This document shows positions 7,827 through 13,587 of a stretch of 14,512 bases of DNA, one piece after another (position 1 is the stretch's first letter; each line of letters starts with the position of its first letter). The notes beneath the pieces are model-generated. The model was not told where the DNA came from and did not search any database. It was given only the letters and a program-made list of their open reading frames with translations. Source of the stretch: an uncultured Ruminococcus sp. (GTDB lineage Bacteria; Bacillota_A; Clostridia; Oscillospirales; Ruminococcaceae); NCBI GenBank assembly GCA_937880065.1, contig CALFMA010000234.1, positions 1 to 14,512 of the forward strand, read 5' to 3'. The translations under genes and the position numbers were made by a program.

Positions 7827-9440
7827 TTATGCTGCATCATCAGGATGATAAGCACTCTTTCTGCCCTTAATTGCAACAGATACCGCAAAATTTACAACCT
7901 TTTCTTCTTCAGTCTGACCTTCTTCGACTGATGTATCTACTGTATATCCGGTATATGAGCACTTTTCAAAATATCCCTTATTGTCAGTATATGATGGATC
8001 CTGAATATTATCAACATACATGGAAGGAAGTTTCTGAACGTATTCCTCTTCACCCTCGGCAGTAATGGTAAATGCCATCATGCCGCCTGCGTATGAAGGA
8101 GTAGAAATCTTACACTTGTCAACATCAAGATCAAGTTCCTCTGCTGTCTTATCGAGAATAAGCTGAAGTGTGTCAAACTTGTCGCCGATAATTACAGGCT
8201 GTGAGTAGAATGCATCATAGCAGTTCTCCATCTTAACAGCATAATCCTGAACTGTCTGCTTCATATTGATAAGCTTTACACGGTGCTCAAGCTGATCCTT
8301 AACCTCCTGTGAGTCAAGGTATGCCTGAACTTCTTCAATATCTTTAACGATACCGTTATTAACGCCTGCCATAGCAAGCCAGATACCGCCTGAAACAACA
8401 ACTGAACCGAGGAAAAGACCGAGCATAATTCCAAGACCTGCATTTTCGCCTCTTGCCTTACCGCCTGATGCAGCCTTCTTGATTGCAGCGGAGATTTCTG
8501 TTTCAAGGAGATTGATTTTCTCAGTTTCCTTATTACGCTTGAACATCGCACCGATTGCGTTAGCATAAAGTGAGAATTCAAGATTTTCGTGACCGTGAAT
8601 CTGTGGAGGTACGTTGATAAGGCTTGTGTTAAGATCAAGCTTTTCAAGCTCGTCTGTAAGCTTTACATAATCGTGAGTATCTCCGTAGAAGATTACGTTC
8701 TCAATAACCTCTCCTGTATTACGGCTTCTGTGGAACTGAAGCATACGGAAGATGTTCTCGTTTACAGCCTCGAATACATAGTCAGCGGTATTGCCGTAGT
8801 CATCGGGGTCGATGGAAGCAAAACGTGAGAATGAAAGCTGTCCCTGCTCATAAAGGTTGAGTGAGATGAAGTTGGGGTCAATCTGTACTGCAAGGAGTGG
8901 CATCTTGGACTTGATTTTTGTATCAGCAAGAAGTACCTTTGTAATACAGTTACAACCAACCATTACTGATTTAAGAGCGATACCGAGAAGCTTGAAAACT
9001 TCCTTATAGCTGTTAACGATTTCGTAAGGACAAGCTGTAGCAAGCACCTTGAGCATTGGCTCGCCGTTGTCGCCGTTTTCAGCAGCGTCACCCACGATAA
9101 CATATGTAACTGAGAATGTATCATCAAGGCTGAGTTCTGCCTGCATCTGCTGCTTAACAGTTCTCTGCATATCCTGAGGTTTTACTCTTGGAACAACAAG
9201 CTCCTTGAAGATTGTAAGGTTTGAGGAAACAGAAATGATTGCCTCCTTGTCAGGCATTCTGTTTTTCTTGAGCGCACCATGAATAAGTGTAGCTACGTTT
9301 GCGGGTTCTTTAACGTGTCCGTTTACAATAAGCCCTTCCTCAAGATTGATTGTTGCCGCAGAGCTGATCTTAATTTTTCCGTTACTCTCAACGCCCTTAA
9401 CGACACGTATATTTCTATCCGTAATATCAAATGAAAGCAT
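7827..9440 (-). CDS. PilM-PilN fusion protein of the type IV pilus scaffold
   Basis: This 537-residue protein joins two normally separate components. Residues 1-300 look like PilM, the actin-like cytoplasmic ring protein, with conserved-type segments such as VPRVKPQDMQRTVKQQMQAE and YANAIGAM. Residues 309-313 (INLLE) correspond to the N-terminal INLLP-like peptide by which PilN docks in PilM. They are followed by a basic/Gly linker, one membrane helix (336-357), a coiled coil (about 362-405) and a PilN-like alpha/beta C-terminal domain (about 410-528). The PilM nucleotide loops look degenerate: DITDRN replaces DIGxx, and QIDPNF replaces the second DIG. The ATG at 9440 has AAGGTGG 11 nt upstream; a GTG at 9455 is a weaker alternative, and a start at 9527 would overlap pilC. 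It lies 25 bp after pilC and 17 bp before pilO. The order C-(M+N)-O supports the reading. Confidence 0.88.
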   Translation of the reverse strand: MLSFDITDRNIRVVKGVESNGKIKISSAATINLEEGLIVNGHVKEPANVATLIHGALKKNRMPDKEAIISVSSNLTIFKELVVPRVKPQDMQRTVKQQMQAELSLDDTFSVTYVIVGDAAENGDNGEPMLKVLATACPYEIVNSYKEVFKLLGIALKSVMVGCNCITKVLLADTKIKSKMPLLAVQIDPNFISLNLYEQGQLSFSRFASIDPDDYGNTADYVFEAVNENIFRMLQFHRSRNTGEVIENVIFYGDTHDYVKLTDELEKLDLNTSLINVPPQIHGHENLEFSLYANAIGAMFKRNKETEKINLLETEISAAIKKAASGGKARGENAGLGIMLGLFLGSVVVSGGIWLAMAGVNNGIVKDIEEVQAYLDSQEVKDQLEHRVKLINMKQTVQDYAVKMENCYDAFYSQPVIIGDKFDTLQLILDKTAEELDLDVDKCKISTPSYAGGMMAFTITAEGEEEYVQKLPSMYVDNIQDPSYTDNKGYFEKCSYTGYTVDTSVEEGQTEEEKVVNFAVSVAIKGRKSAYHPDDAA

Positions 9441-9465
9441 TTTCTTTTTTTCCACCTTTCCGTGT

Positions 9466-10662
9466 TTATTCGTTTTCCATACCTTCCATAGCGCCGTAGA
9501 GTGCGGGGTAAATACCGCAAACAACAAGGGCTATGATAATACCCATGAATATGAGCATGATAGGCTCAACCATGTGAACAAGACGCTCAACAGCTGAATC
9601 TGATTCTTCCTCGTAGTATTCGGAAGTCTTTTCAAGGATTGAGTCAAGAGCACCTGACTCCTCACCAACGTAGATTACAGAGCAGAACATAGACTCGAAG
9701 ATTTCTGTTCTTGTAATAGCTGCCGAAAGGGTTTCACCCTGTTTAACCTCATCAATAACACTTTCAAACTTATCATCAACATATAAGTTTCCAAGTATTG
9801 CTGAAGCTCTCTGGATACATTCAACCATTGGAATACCGCTTGAATAAAGTGAAGAAAGGGTTCTTGAAAAACGTGCTGTGTAAATTTTTGTAACGAGTGG
9901 TCCCCAGCCGGGTCCTTTAAGTATCATTCTGTCAATCTTATATCTGATCTTTGGCTCTCTCAACGCATAGTTGATACCAAGGACAGCAAGAATAACAAGA
10001 ACAACGAGTATGTACCATTTTGTTCTGAGAAAGTCTGAAATAGCCTTCAGAATCTTAGTCAAGAATGGCATCTGACTTGGATCCTCATACATATCAATAA
10101 ATGCAGGCATGATAAACGTAAAGAGGAAGATACAAACAACAACGCAGAGTACAGCAAGGATTATAGGATAAACCATAGCACTCTTTACTGTATTCGCAAG
10201 CTTGTTTTCCTTTGCGTACTGTTCCGAAAGACGAGTCATAATTACGTCAAGGGAACCGCTGGCTTCACCGGCGCCGACCATTGAAATAAGGAAGTCGGGG
10301 AATGAACCTCTGTGCATTTCCAGAGTTGAGGAGAAAGATTCACCCTTCTGAACATTTTCGTAAATGTCCTGCCAGATTGCCTTTGCCTTTTCATTCTCCT
10401 GCTCGTTTCTCATAATGTCGATTGACTTTACGAGGGTAAGTCCCGAAGTAAGCATAGCGCTCAACTGTCGGCAGGTAAATGCAAGTTCTTTCGTGCTGAA
10501 CTTGTAGATTGATTTTGAAGTACCGACCTCTTCACCGTAATCTTTGATAAAAAGACCTCGTTCCTTCATCTTTTCGAGGAATTCCTGCTCATTCTCGGCG
10601 TTAGCCTTACCCTTTACCTGTTTGCCTCGGGCATCCTGAGCAATGTAGGAATAACTCTTCAT
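9466..10662 (-). CDS. pilC: Type IV pilus platform protein PilC (GspF family)
   Basis: This is a 398-residue polytopic membrane protein forming the platform turned by the PilB ATPase during assembly. It has the expected tandem T2SSF domains. Domain 1 spans about 63-185 (RQLSAMLTSGLTLVKSI, MVGAGEASGSLD). Domain 2 spans about 266-388 (RTLSSLYSSGIPMVECIQ, VIYVGEESGALD). Membrane helices lie at about 163-186, 216-233 and 366-388. The N-terminal YIAQDARGKQVKGK motif is typical of PilC/GspF, and the length is standard (about 400 aa). ATG 10662 has GGAGG 7 nt upstream. An in-frame ATG at 10716 would add 18 residues but has no ribosome site and lies in a leader hairpin. It is the first gene of the minus-strand pilus operon, behind a strong promoter. 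Confidence 0.96.
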   Translation of the reverse strand: MKSYSYIAQDARGKQVKGKANAENEQEFLEKMKERGLFIKDYGEEVGTSKSIYKFSTKELAFTCRQLSAMLTSGLTLVKSIDIMRNEQENEKAKAIWQDIYENVQKGESFSSTLEMHRGSFPDFLISMVGAGEASGSLDVIMTRLSEQYAKENKLANTVKSAMVYPIILAVLCVVVCIFLFTFIMPAFIDMYEDPSQMPFLTKILKAISDFLRTKWYILVVLVILAVLGINYALREPKIRYKIDRMILKGPGWGPLVTKIYTARFSRTLSSLYSSGIPMVECIQRASAILGNLYVDDKFESVIDEVKQGETLSAAITRTEIFESMFCSVIYVGEESGALDSILEKTSEYYEEESDSAVERLVHMVEPIMLIFMGIIIALVVCGIYPALYGAMEGMENE

Positions 10663-10684
10663 GAAACCACCTCCGTGTTTTTTG

Positions 10685-10734
10685 ATACGTACCCCGATAC
10701 CGTGTCCGGAATCCATGAGTACAGGGGCACATAT
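10685..10734 (-). promoter_or_regulatory. Long hairpin in the pilC operon 5' leader
   Basis: On the minus-strand transcript, 10734-10724 (ATATGTGCCCC) pairs with 10695-10685 (GGGGTACGTAT) over 11 positions including two G-U pairs. After one mismatch, 10722-10719 (GTAC) pairs with 10700-10697 (GTAT, one G-U). The loop is 18 nt and contains TCCGGA. The hairpin sits about 15 nt after the predicted transcription start and ends about 10 nt before the GGAGG of pilC. No T-run follows, so termination is unlikely; an mRNA-stability element, a leader switch or a protein-binding site are possible. Confidence 0.6.
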
Positions 10735-10757
10735 ATACGCACTACCCTAATATAATT

Positions 10758-10786
10758 ATTATAACATATTAGACTTAATTTTTCAA
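10758..10786 (-). promoter_or_regulatory. Promoter of the pilC-led pilus operon
   Basis: On the minus strand TTGAAA (10786-10781) and TATAAT (10763-10758) are 17 nt apart, with a TG one base before the -10 (extended -10). The predicted start is near 10751, leaving a leader of about 89 nt. The layout is the same as the pilD promoter in this window. Confidence 0.83.
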
Positions 10787-10935
10787 TTGTGTTTTTGACT
10801 TAAATAATGGTAGTATTTTTATCAATATTAACCAAATTATATACAAATGGTATTAGTGATAAGGATTTTCCGCCATTTAAACTGTATTTCTCCGTCACTT
10901 TTAAAGTAACATACACTCATCAGAAACATAATTAT

Positions 10936-10960
10936 TAATATGCGATATCGTGCCATATTA
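10936..10960. promoter_or_regulatory. Dyad next to the upstream promoter, possible operator
   Basis: TAATATG (10936-10942) and CATATTA (10954-10960) are perfect 7-bp inverted arms around an 11-nt centre that itself contains the palindrome CGATATCG (10943-10950). It lies just downstream of the predicted start of the promoter at 10971-10999, a usual place for a repressor site. In AT-rich DNA such a dyad can arise by chance. Confidence 0.4.
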
Positions 10961-10970
10961 TCGTAGATAC

Positions 10971-10999
10971 ATTATAACATATTTTTTGAAATACTGCAA
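10971..10999 (-). promoter_or_regulatory. Second promoter-like sequence directed toward pilC
   Basis: On the minus strand TTGCAG (10999-10994) and TATAAT (10976-10971) are 17 nt apart, with an extended -10 (ATGT before TATAAT). It would start near 10964 and read toward the pilus operon, giving a leader of about 300 nt or a short separate RNA. No gene is recognisable between it and the proximal promoter. Confidence 0.55.
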
Positions 11000-11070
11000 T
11001 ATTTTTTTGATAGATTTCTAAAATTTTATTTAATTTATGAATGATAGTAATAATTTTAACATCAAAATTA

Positions 11071-11109
11071 ACCCTGCATTGTAGAAATTTAACAAAGACA
11101 ATGCAGGGT
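11071..11109 (-). terminator. Rho-independent terminator of asnB
   Basis: A perfect 12-bp stem (ACCCTGCATTGT at 11071-11082 with ACAATGCAGGGT at 11098-11109) encloses a 15-nt loop, 38 nt past the asnB stop. On the minus strand it is followed by TTAATTTTG, a moderate U-rich tail. It separates asnB from the pilus operon. Confidence 0.75.
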
Positions 11110-11147
11110 AAAAACAACTAAAGGCGGCTTGCTGGACAACTCTAAAC

Positions 11148-12956
11148 CTATTTCAGACTAATATTATATTTTTTGAACCAATAGTCGAGTTGCACAAAGT
11201 AGGCTATAGTCTGTGGAAGATTCATAAGCTGCCCATACCACGGGATATGCTCCGAATGGGTGAGAAGCTGTTCCAGAGCCTCTTTTTTCACGAAATCCGT
11301 GAGTGGAGTGGGATTTGACAGGATTTCACGGAGTTTTTCCGATACAGCGGTGAGAAATGCAGGGTTGTGAGTTTTCGGATATGGACTTTTCTTTCTGCGG
11401 AGAACACGCTCAGGAAGCCAATCCGCCATAGCTTCACGGAGCAAGCCTTTTTCCCTGCCGTTGTAGTCCTTGAATTCCCACGGCACATTGTAGAGATACT
11501 CCGCAAGGCGATAGTCACAGAACGGCACACGCACCTCTAAACCGCTGTACATGGACATTCTGTCCTTGCGTTCAAGGAGATTTTGCATAAACCAATCGAA
11601 ATTCAGCTTTGTCATCTCTTTCATACGGCTTTCAAGGGGCGAATCCGTAGGAAGTTTATCAGCGGAATCGGCAGTTCTGCGATATGCGGAATAGACGTAT
11701 TCCTCCCCTTTTATTTCCTTGGCAATGTCATCACGGATAAATCCCATACGGTATGCGGTACTCTGTGCCCATGGGAAACCGTCAGTCATACGTATATCCT
11801 CGTCACGATACCACGGATAGCCGCCGAAAAGTTCATCGGCACATTCTCCCGAAAGTGCCACAGTTCCGTATTTCTTGATTTCACGGCAAAACAGGAGCAG
11901 GGACGCATCAACATCAGCCATTCCGGGAAGTCCTCTTGCATCTACGGCATCATAAAGAGCATCCACCAGTTCAGGCACATCAATTACCGTCCAATGGTGA
12001 ACTCCCCCGATGTAGTCCTCCATAATTTTTATATATTCGTTGTCGCTGTCAGGCTGAAAATGGGACTTTGTGAAATATTTTCCGTTGTCCTTGTAATCCA
12101 CGGAAAATGTGTGGAGAGTTTTCCCCTGCTTTTTCATTTCAGCTGCGGCAACTGAGGAAATTATGCTTGAATCAAGACCGCCCGAAAGGAATGTACACAC
12201 AGGCACATCAGATACAAGCTGGCGGCGGATTGAATCAAGGACAAGTTCACGGGTATGCTCTGCGGTTTCAGCGAAATTTTCTCTATGCTCTGCGGCTTTC
12301 AGTTCCCAATAAGGGTGAAGTTTCAAGCCGTCTTTGGTGAAATAGCCGCAATGACCTGCTTTGACCTCTTTAATTCCGCCAATTATTCCATAGCCTGCGG
12401 TTCTTCCCGGTGCTAAAAGAAGAAGTTCCGCCACTCCCTTTGTATCGATTTCATGGGGAATATCGGGATTTTCAAGCATTGCGGATATTTCCGAGGCAAA
12501 GGTGAAAACCCTCTCCCCCTCATGATAAAACAGCGGTTTTACGCCGATTCTGTCACGGGCAATGAATACACGGTGATTTTTTTCCTCGTAAATTGCAAAG
12601 GCGAAAATGCCGTTGAGCCGTGAAACGCAGTCCTCACCCCATTTCATATAGCTGCGGAGGACTACCTCGGTATCGGAAACGGTGGAAAATTCGCCGCCGA
12701 TTTCCTGCCGCAGTTCCGCTGTATTGTACAGTTCGCCGTTATAAACAATAGTGTATCCGCCCACAGTCATAGGCTGCCTGCCGCCCTCGATGTCAATAAC
12801 CGCAAGTCGGGTATGAACCAAAGCCGCCTCGGGACTTAAAAAAATTCCTCGCTGGTCAGGACCTCTCCGCAGCATTGCCCTCTGCATTTTACTGCAAATT
12901 TCAGCCTTTCCACGCATATCCTCTTTAAAACTTATCAATCCTGCAATTCCACACAT
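11148..12956 (-). CDS. asnB: Asparagine synthetase, glutamine-hydrolysing (AsnB)
   Basis: This cytoplasmic enzyme of 602 residues makes asparagine from aspartate, ATP and glutamine. The N-terminal class II glutaminase domain begins MCGIAG, so Cys2 becomes the N-terminal nucleophile after Met removal. It has RRGPD (30-34), HTRLAVID (48-55), YNGELYN (72-78) and SDTEV (94-98). The synthetase domain has the PPi-loop SGGLDSS (258-264) and ALSGECADELFGGYPWY (367-383). Length and both active sites are standard. The start at 12956 is fixed by the need for Met-Cys and by AAGGAG 6 nt upstream; an in-frame ATG at 12974 would bury the catalytic Cys. It is a single-gene unit: the terminator at 11071 follows and a long repeat region precedes it. 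Other class II amidotransferase/synthetase relatives (beta-lactam synthetase type) lack this combination. Confidence 0.96.
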   Translation of the reverse strand: MCGIAGLISFKEDMRGKAEICSKMQRAMLRRGPDQRGIFLSPEAALVHTRLAVIDIEGGRQPMTVGGYTIVYNGELYNTAELRQEIGGEFSTVSDTEVVLRSYMKWGEDCVSRLNGIFAFAIYEEKNHRVFIARDRIGVKPLFYHEGERVFTFASEISAMLENPDIPHEIDTKGVAELLLLAPGRTAGYGIIGGIKEVKAGHCGYFTKDGLKLHPYWELKAAEHRENFAETAEHTRELVLDSIRRQLVSDVPVCTFLSGGLDSSIISSVAAAEMKKQGKTLHTFSVDYKDNGKYFTKSHFQPDSDNEYIKIMEDYIGGVHHWTVIDVPELVDALYDAVDARGLPGMADVDASLLLFCREIKKYGTVALSGECADELFGGYPWYRDEDIRMTDGFPWAQSTAYRMGFIRDDIAKEIKGEEYVYSAYRRTADSADKLPTDSPLESRMKEMTKLNFDWFMQNLLERKDRMSMYSGLEVRVPFCDYRLAEYLYNVPWEFKDYNGREKGLLREAMADWLPERVLRRKKSPYPKTHNPAFLTAVSEKLREILSNPTPLTDFVKKEALEQLLTHSEHIPWYGQLMNLPQTIAYFVQLDYWFKKYNISLK

Positions 12957-13002
12957 ACGCTGCTCCTTATTCACATAAATTTCAAGGCATATTTCATCCC
13001 CT

Positions 13003-13008
13003 ATTATA
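13003..13008 (-). promoter_or_regulatory. Candidate -10 box for asnB
   Basis: On the minus strand 13008-13003 reads TATAAT, 46 nt upstream of the asnB start codon. The -35 position at the standard spacing is CATTTT, a poor match, so the promoter may be weak or activated. It lies between the gene and the repeat mosaic. Confidence 0.5.
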
Positions 13009-13102
13009 ATATGTAGGAATTTGCGAAAATGTGCTTTTTTTAAAAAAGCCTTTAGCTGTTAGCTTTTAGGACGGCGAGTTAATACAAAAAAAGAATTAAA
13101 GG

Positions 13103-13125
13103 GCGGCGGAAATATTTTCTGCCGC
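13103..13125 (+). repeat. Hairpin A of the repeat family
   Basis: GCGGCGGAAA (13103-13112) pairs with TTTCTGCCGC (13116-13125) around a 3-nt loop, giving 10 bp with one G-T wobble on the plus strand. On the other strand that position would be an A-C mismatch, so the stable fold belongs to this strand. Hairpins B and C share the pattern CGGYGGAA ... TTTCTGCCG. Confidence 0.75.
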
Positions 13126-13170
13126 ATCCATTAGCTATAGGCTCTTTAAAATAATTACGCATTGCCGAAA

Positions 13171-13191
13171 AGCTAAAGGCTAATAGCTAAA
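13171..13191 (+). repeat. Heptamer array (three units)
   Basis: Three tandem 7-bp units read AGCTAAA, GGCTAAT, AGCTAAA. Two shorter groups of the same family lie nearby: 13047-13067 (AGCCTTT, AGCTGTT, AGCTTTT) and 13133-13146. Confidence 0.8.
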
Positions 13192-13209
13192 AAAAGATAA
13201 TATCCGCCC

Positions 13210-13332
13210 GATTATGTGCAATATTAACAAAAGCATATATCATTTTTTGTGCAAAAAGAAGATTGCAAGGAAGAATGCAATTTTGTTTTTGCAACCTTAA
13301 ACACTTTAAATTAATAAAGCATTTTGTTATGT
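13210..13332. other. Centre of the inverted repeat, nothing recognised
   Basis: This is an AT-rich spacer between the two arms. It contains a small hairpin (ATTGCA at 13262-13267 with TGCAAT at 13276-13281). I see no open reading frame of useful length with a ribosome site, no tRNA and no transposase remnant. Confidence 0.6.
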
Positions 13333-13358
13333 GGGCGGATAATATCCGCTTTTTTAAA

Positions 13359-13393
13359 AGCTGTTAGCTGTCAGCCGTTAGCCATTAGCTAAT
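13359..13393 (+). repeat. Heptamer array (five units)
   Basis: Five tandem 7-bp units run without a gap, each starting AGC: AGCTGTT, AGCTGTC, AGCCGTT and then AGCCATT and AGCTAAT. The first three bases are constant while the last four vary, so this is a degenerate short tandem repeat with exact period 7. Confidence 0.88.
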
Positions 13394-13397
13394 GGGT

Positions 13398-13420
13398 ACG
13401 GCAGAAAAAATTTCCACCGT
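13398..13420 (-). repeat. Hairpin B of the repeat family
   Basis: On the minus strand ACGGTGGAAA (13420-13411) pairs with TTTCTGCCGT (13407-13398): 10 bp including two adjacent G-T wobbles. On the plus strand these would be mismatches. Compared with hairpin A, a C-G pair has become T-G, which keeps the pairing. Confidence 0.72.
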
Positions 13421-13457
13421 TTTTTAATTCTTTTTTGTATTAACTCGCCGTCCTAAA

Positions 13458-13489
13458 AGCTATCAGCTGACGGCTAAAGGCTAATGGCT
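13458..13489 (+). repeat. Heptamer array (four and a half units)
   Basis: Units AGCTATC, AGCTGAC, GGCTAAA and GGCTAAT are followed by a partial GGCT. They abut the outer end of the conserved repeat block. Confidence 0.83.
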
Positions 13490-13514
13490 TTAAAAAGGTT
13501 AAAAGCTTTTATAC

Positions 13515-13545
13515 AAAAATGGACGGCAGAAATAATTCCACCGCC
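13515..13545 (-). terminator. Hairpin C, probable argF terminator
   Basis: On the minus strand CGGTGGAA (13543-13536) pairs with TTTCTGCCG (13532-13524) with two wobble pairs and a 4-nt loop, extended by two outer pairs. After two bases comes TTTTT (13519-13515). It lies about 43 nt past the argF stop codon. It is a third member of the hairpin A/B family that has a usable T-run. Confidence 0.68.
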
Positions 13546-13550
13546 CACAT

Positions 13551-13583
13551 AGCTAACAGCTAACAGCTAAAAGCTAATGGCTT
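13551..13583 (+). repeat. Heptamer array next to the argF stop codon
   Basis: Four full tandem units (AGCTAAC, AGCTAAC, AGCTAAA, AGCTAAT) and a partial GGCTT run up to 4 bp from the argF stop codon at 13588-13590. This is the most regular array in the window. Confidence 0.9.
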
Positions 13584-13587
13584 ATAA

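Larger units (their letters stand above)
10787..11070. other. AT-rich intergenic region upstream of the pilus operon
   Basis: I see no credible gene in this stretch. It contains a second promoter-like sequence (10971-10999), a dyad (10936-10960) and a small hairpin on the minus strand (GTTACTT/AAGTGAC, 10910-10894, 3-nt loop). The hairpin is enclosed by a 7-bp TGTTTCT/AGAAATA pairing with an asymmetric internal loop. A 30-codon reading frame (10837-10929, minus) has no ribosome site. Confidence 0.5.
13047..13209 (+). repeat. Left arm of the large inverted repeat between asnB and argF
   Basis: This arm is repeated in inverted orientation at 13333-13489. The best block is 13060-13136: TAGCTTTTAGGACGGCGAG and the following TTAATACAAAAAAAGAATTAAA are identical to the right arm except for one A in the A-run. 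Hairpin A follows, then CCATTAGCT. The inner end (13191-13209, with GATAATATCCGCCC) matches the right arm apart from a 3-nt gap. No coding frame or transposase is present in the arm. Confidence 0.85.
13333..13489 (-). repeat. Right arm of the large inverted repeat
   Basis: This is the inverted counterpart of 13047-13209. Its core block is 13387-13462. The inner end carries a perfect palindrome GCGGATAATATCCGC (13335-13349) followed by TTTTTT. In the left arm that palindrome is broken by loss of three bases. It includes hairpin B and two heptamer arrays. Confidence 0.85.

Noticed and set aside
9441..9527. A longer pilM-N start overlapping the end of pilC.
   Set aside because: It adds non-PilM residues and has no ribosome site; PilM proteins start just before the first beta strand, as at 9440.
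10837..10929. A 30-codon minus-strand reading frame and a CTGATGA ... GAAA string resembling a hammerhead ribozyme core.
   Set aside because: The frame has no ribosome site and no recognisable features. For a hammerhead, stem II does not close next to CTGATGA (G faces A), stem I is not adjacent to the core, and stem III needs a 5-nt bulge.
10935..11117. A 60-codon minus-strand reading frame downstream of asnB.
   Set aside because: It runs through the asnB terminator hairpin and has no ribosome site.
11583..12155. A 190-codon plus-strand frame opposite asnB.
   Set aside because: It is antisense to well-conserved asnB sequence and has no family resemblance; it is a shadow of the real gene.
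13335..13356. Plus-strand terminator (GCGGATAATATCCGC followed by TTTTTT).
   Set aside because: It has the right form, but no plus-strand gene lies upstream and it belongs to the inner end of the repeat arm, so I list it only as part of the repeat.
13047..13583. CRISPR array.
   Set aside because: The units are 7 bp, contiguous and degenerate, with no spacers of regular length and no cas genes nearby.
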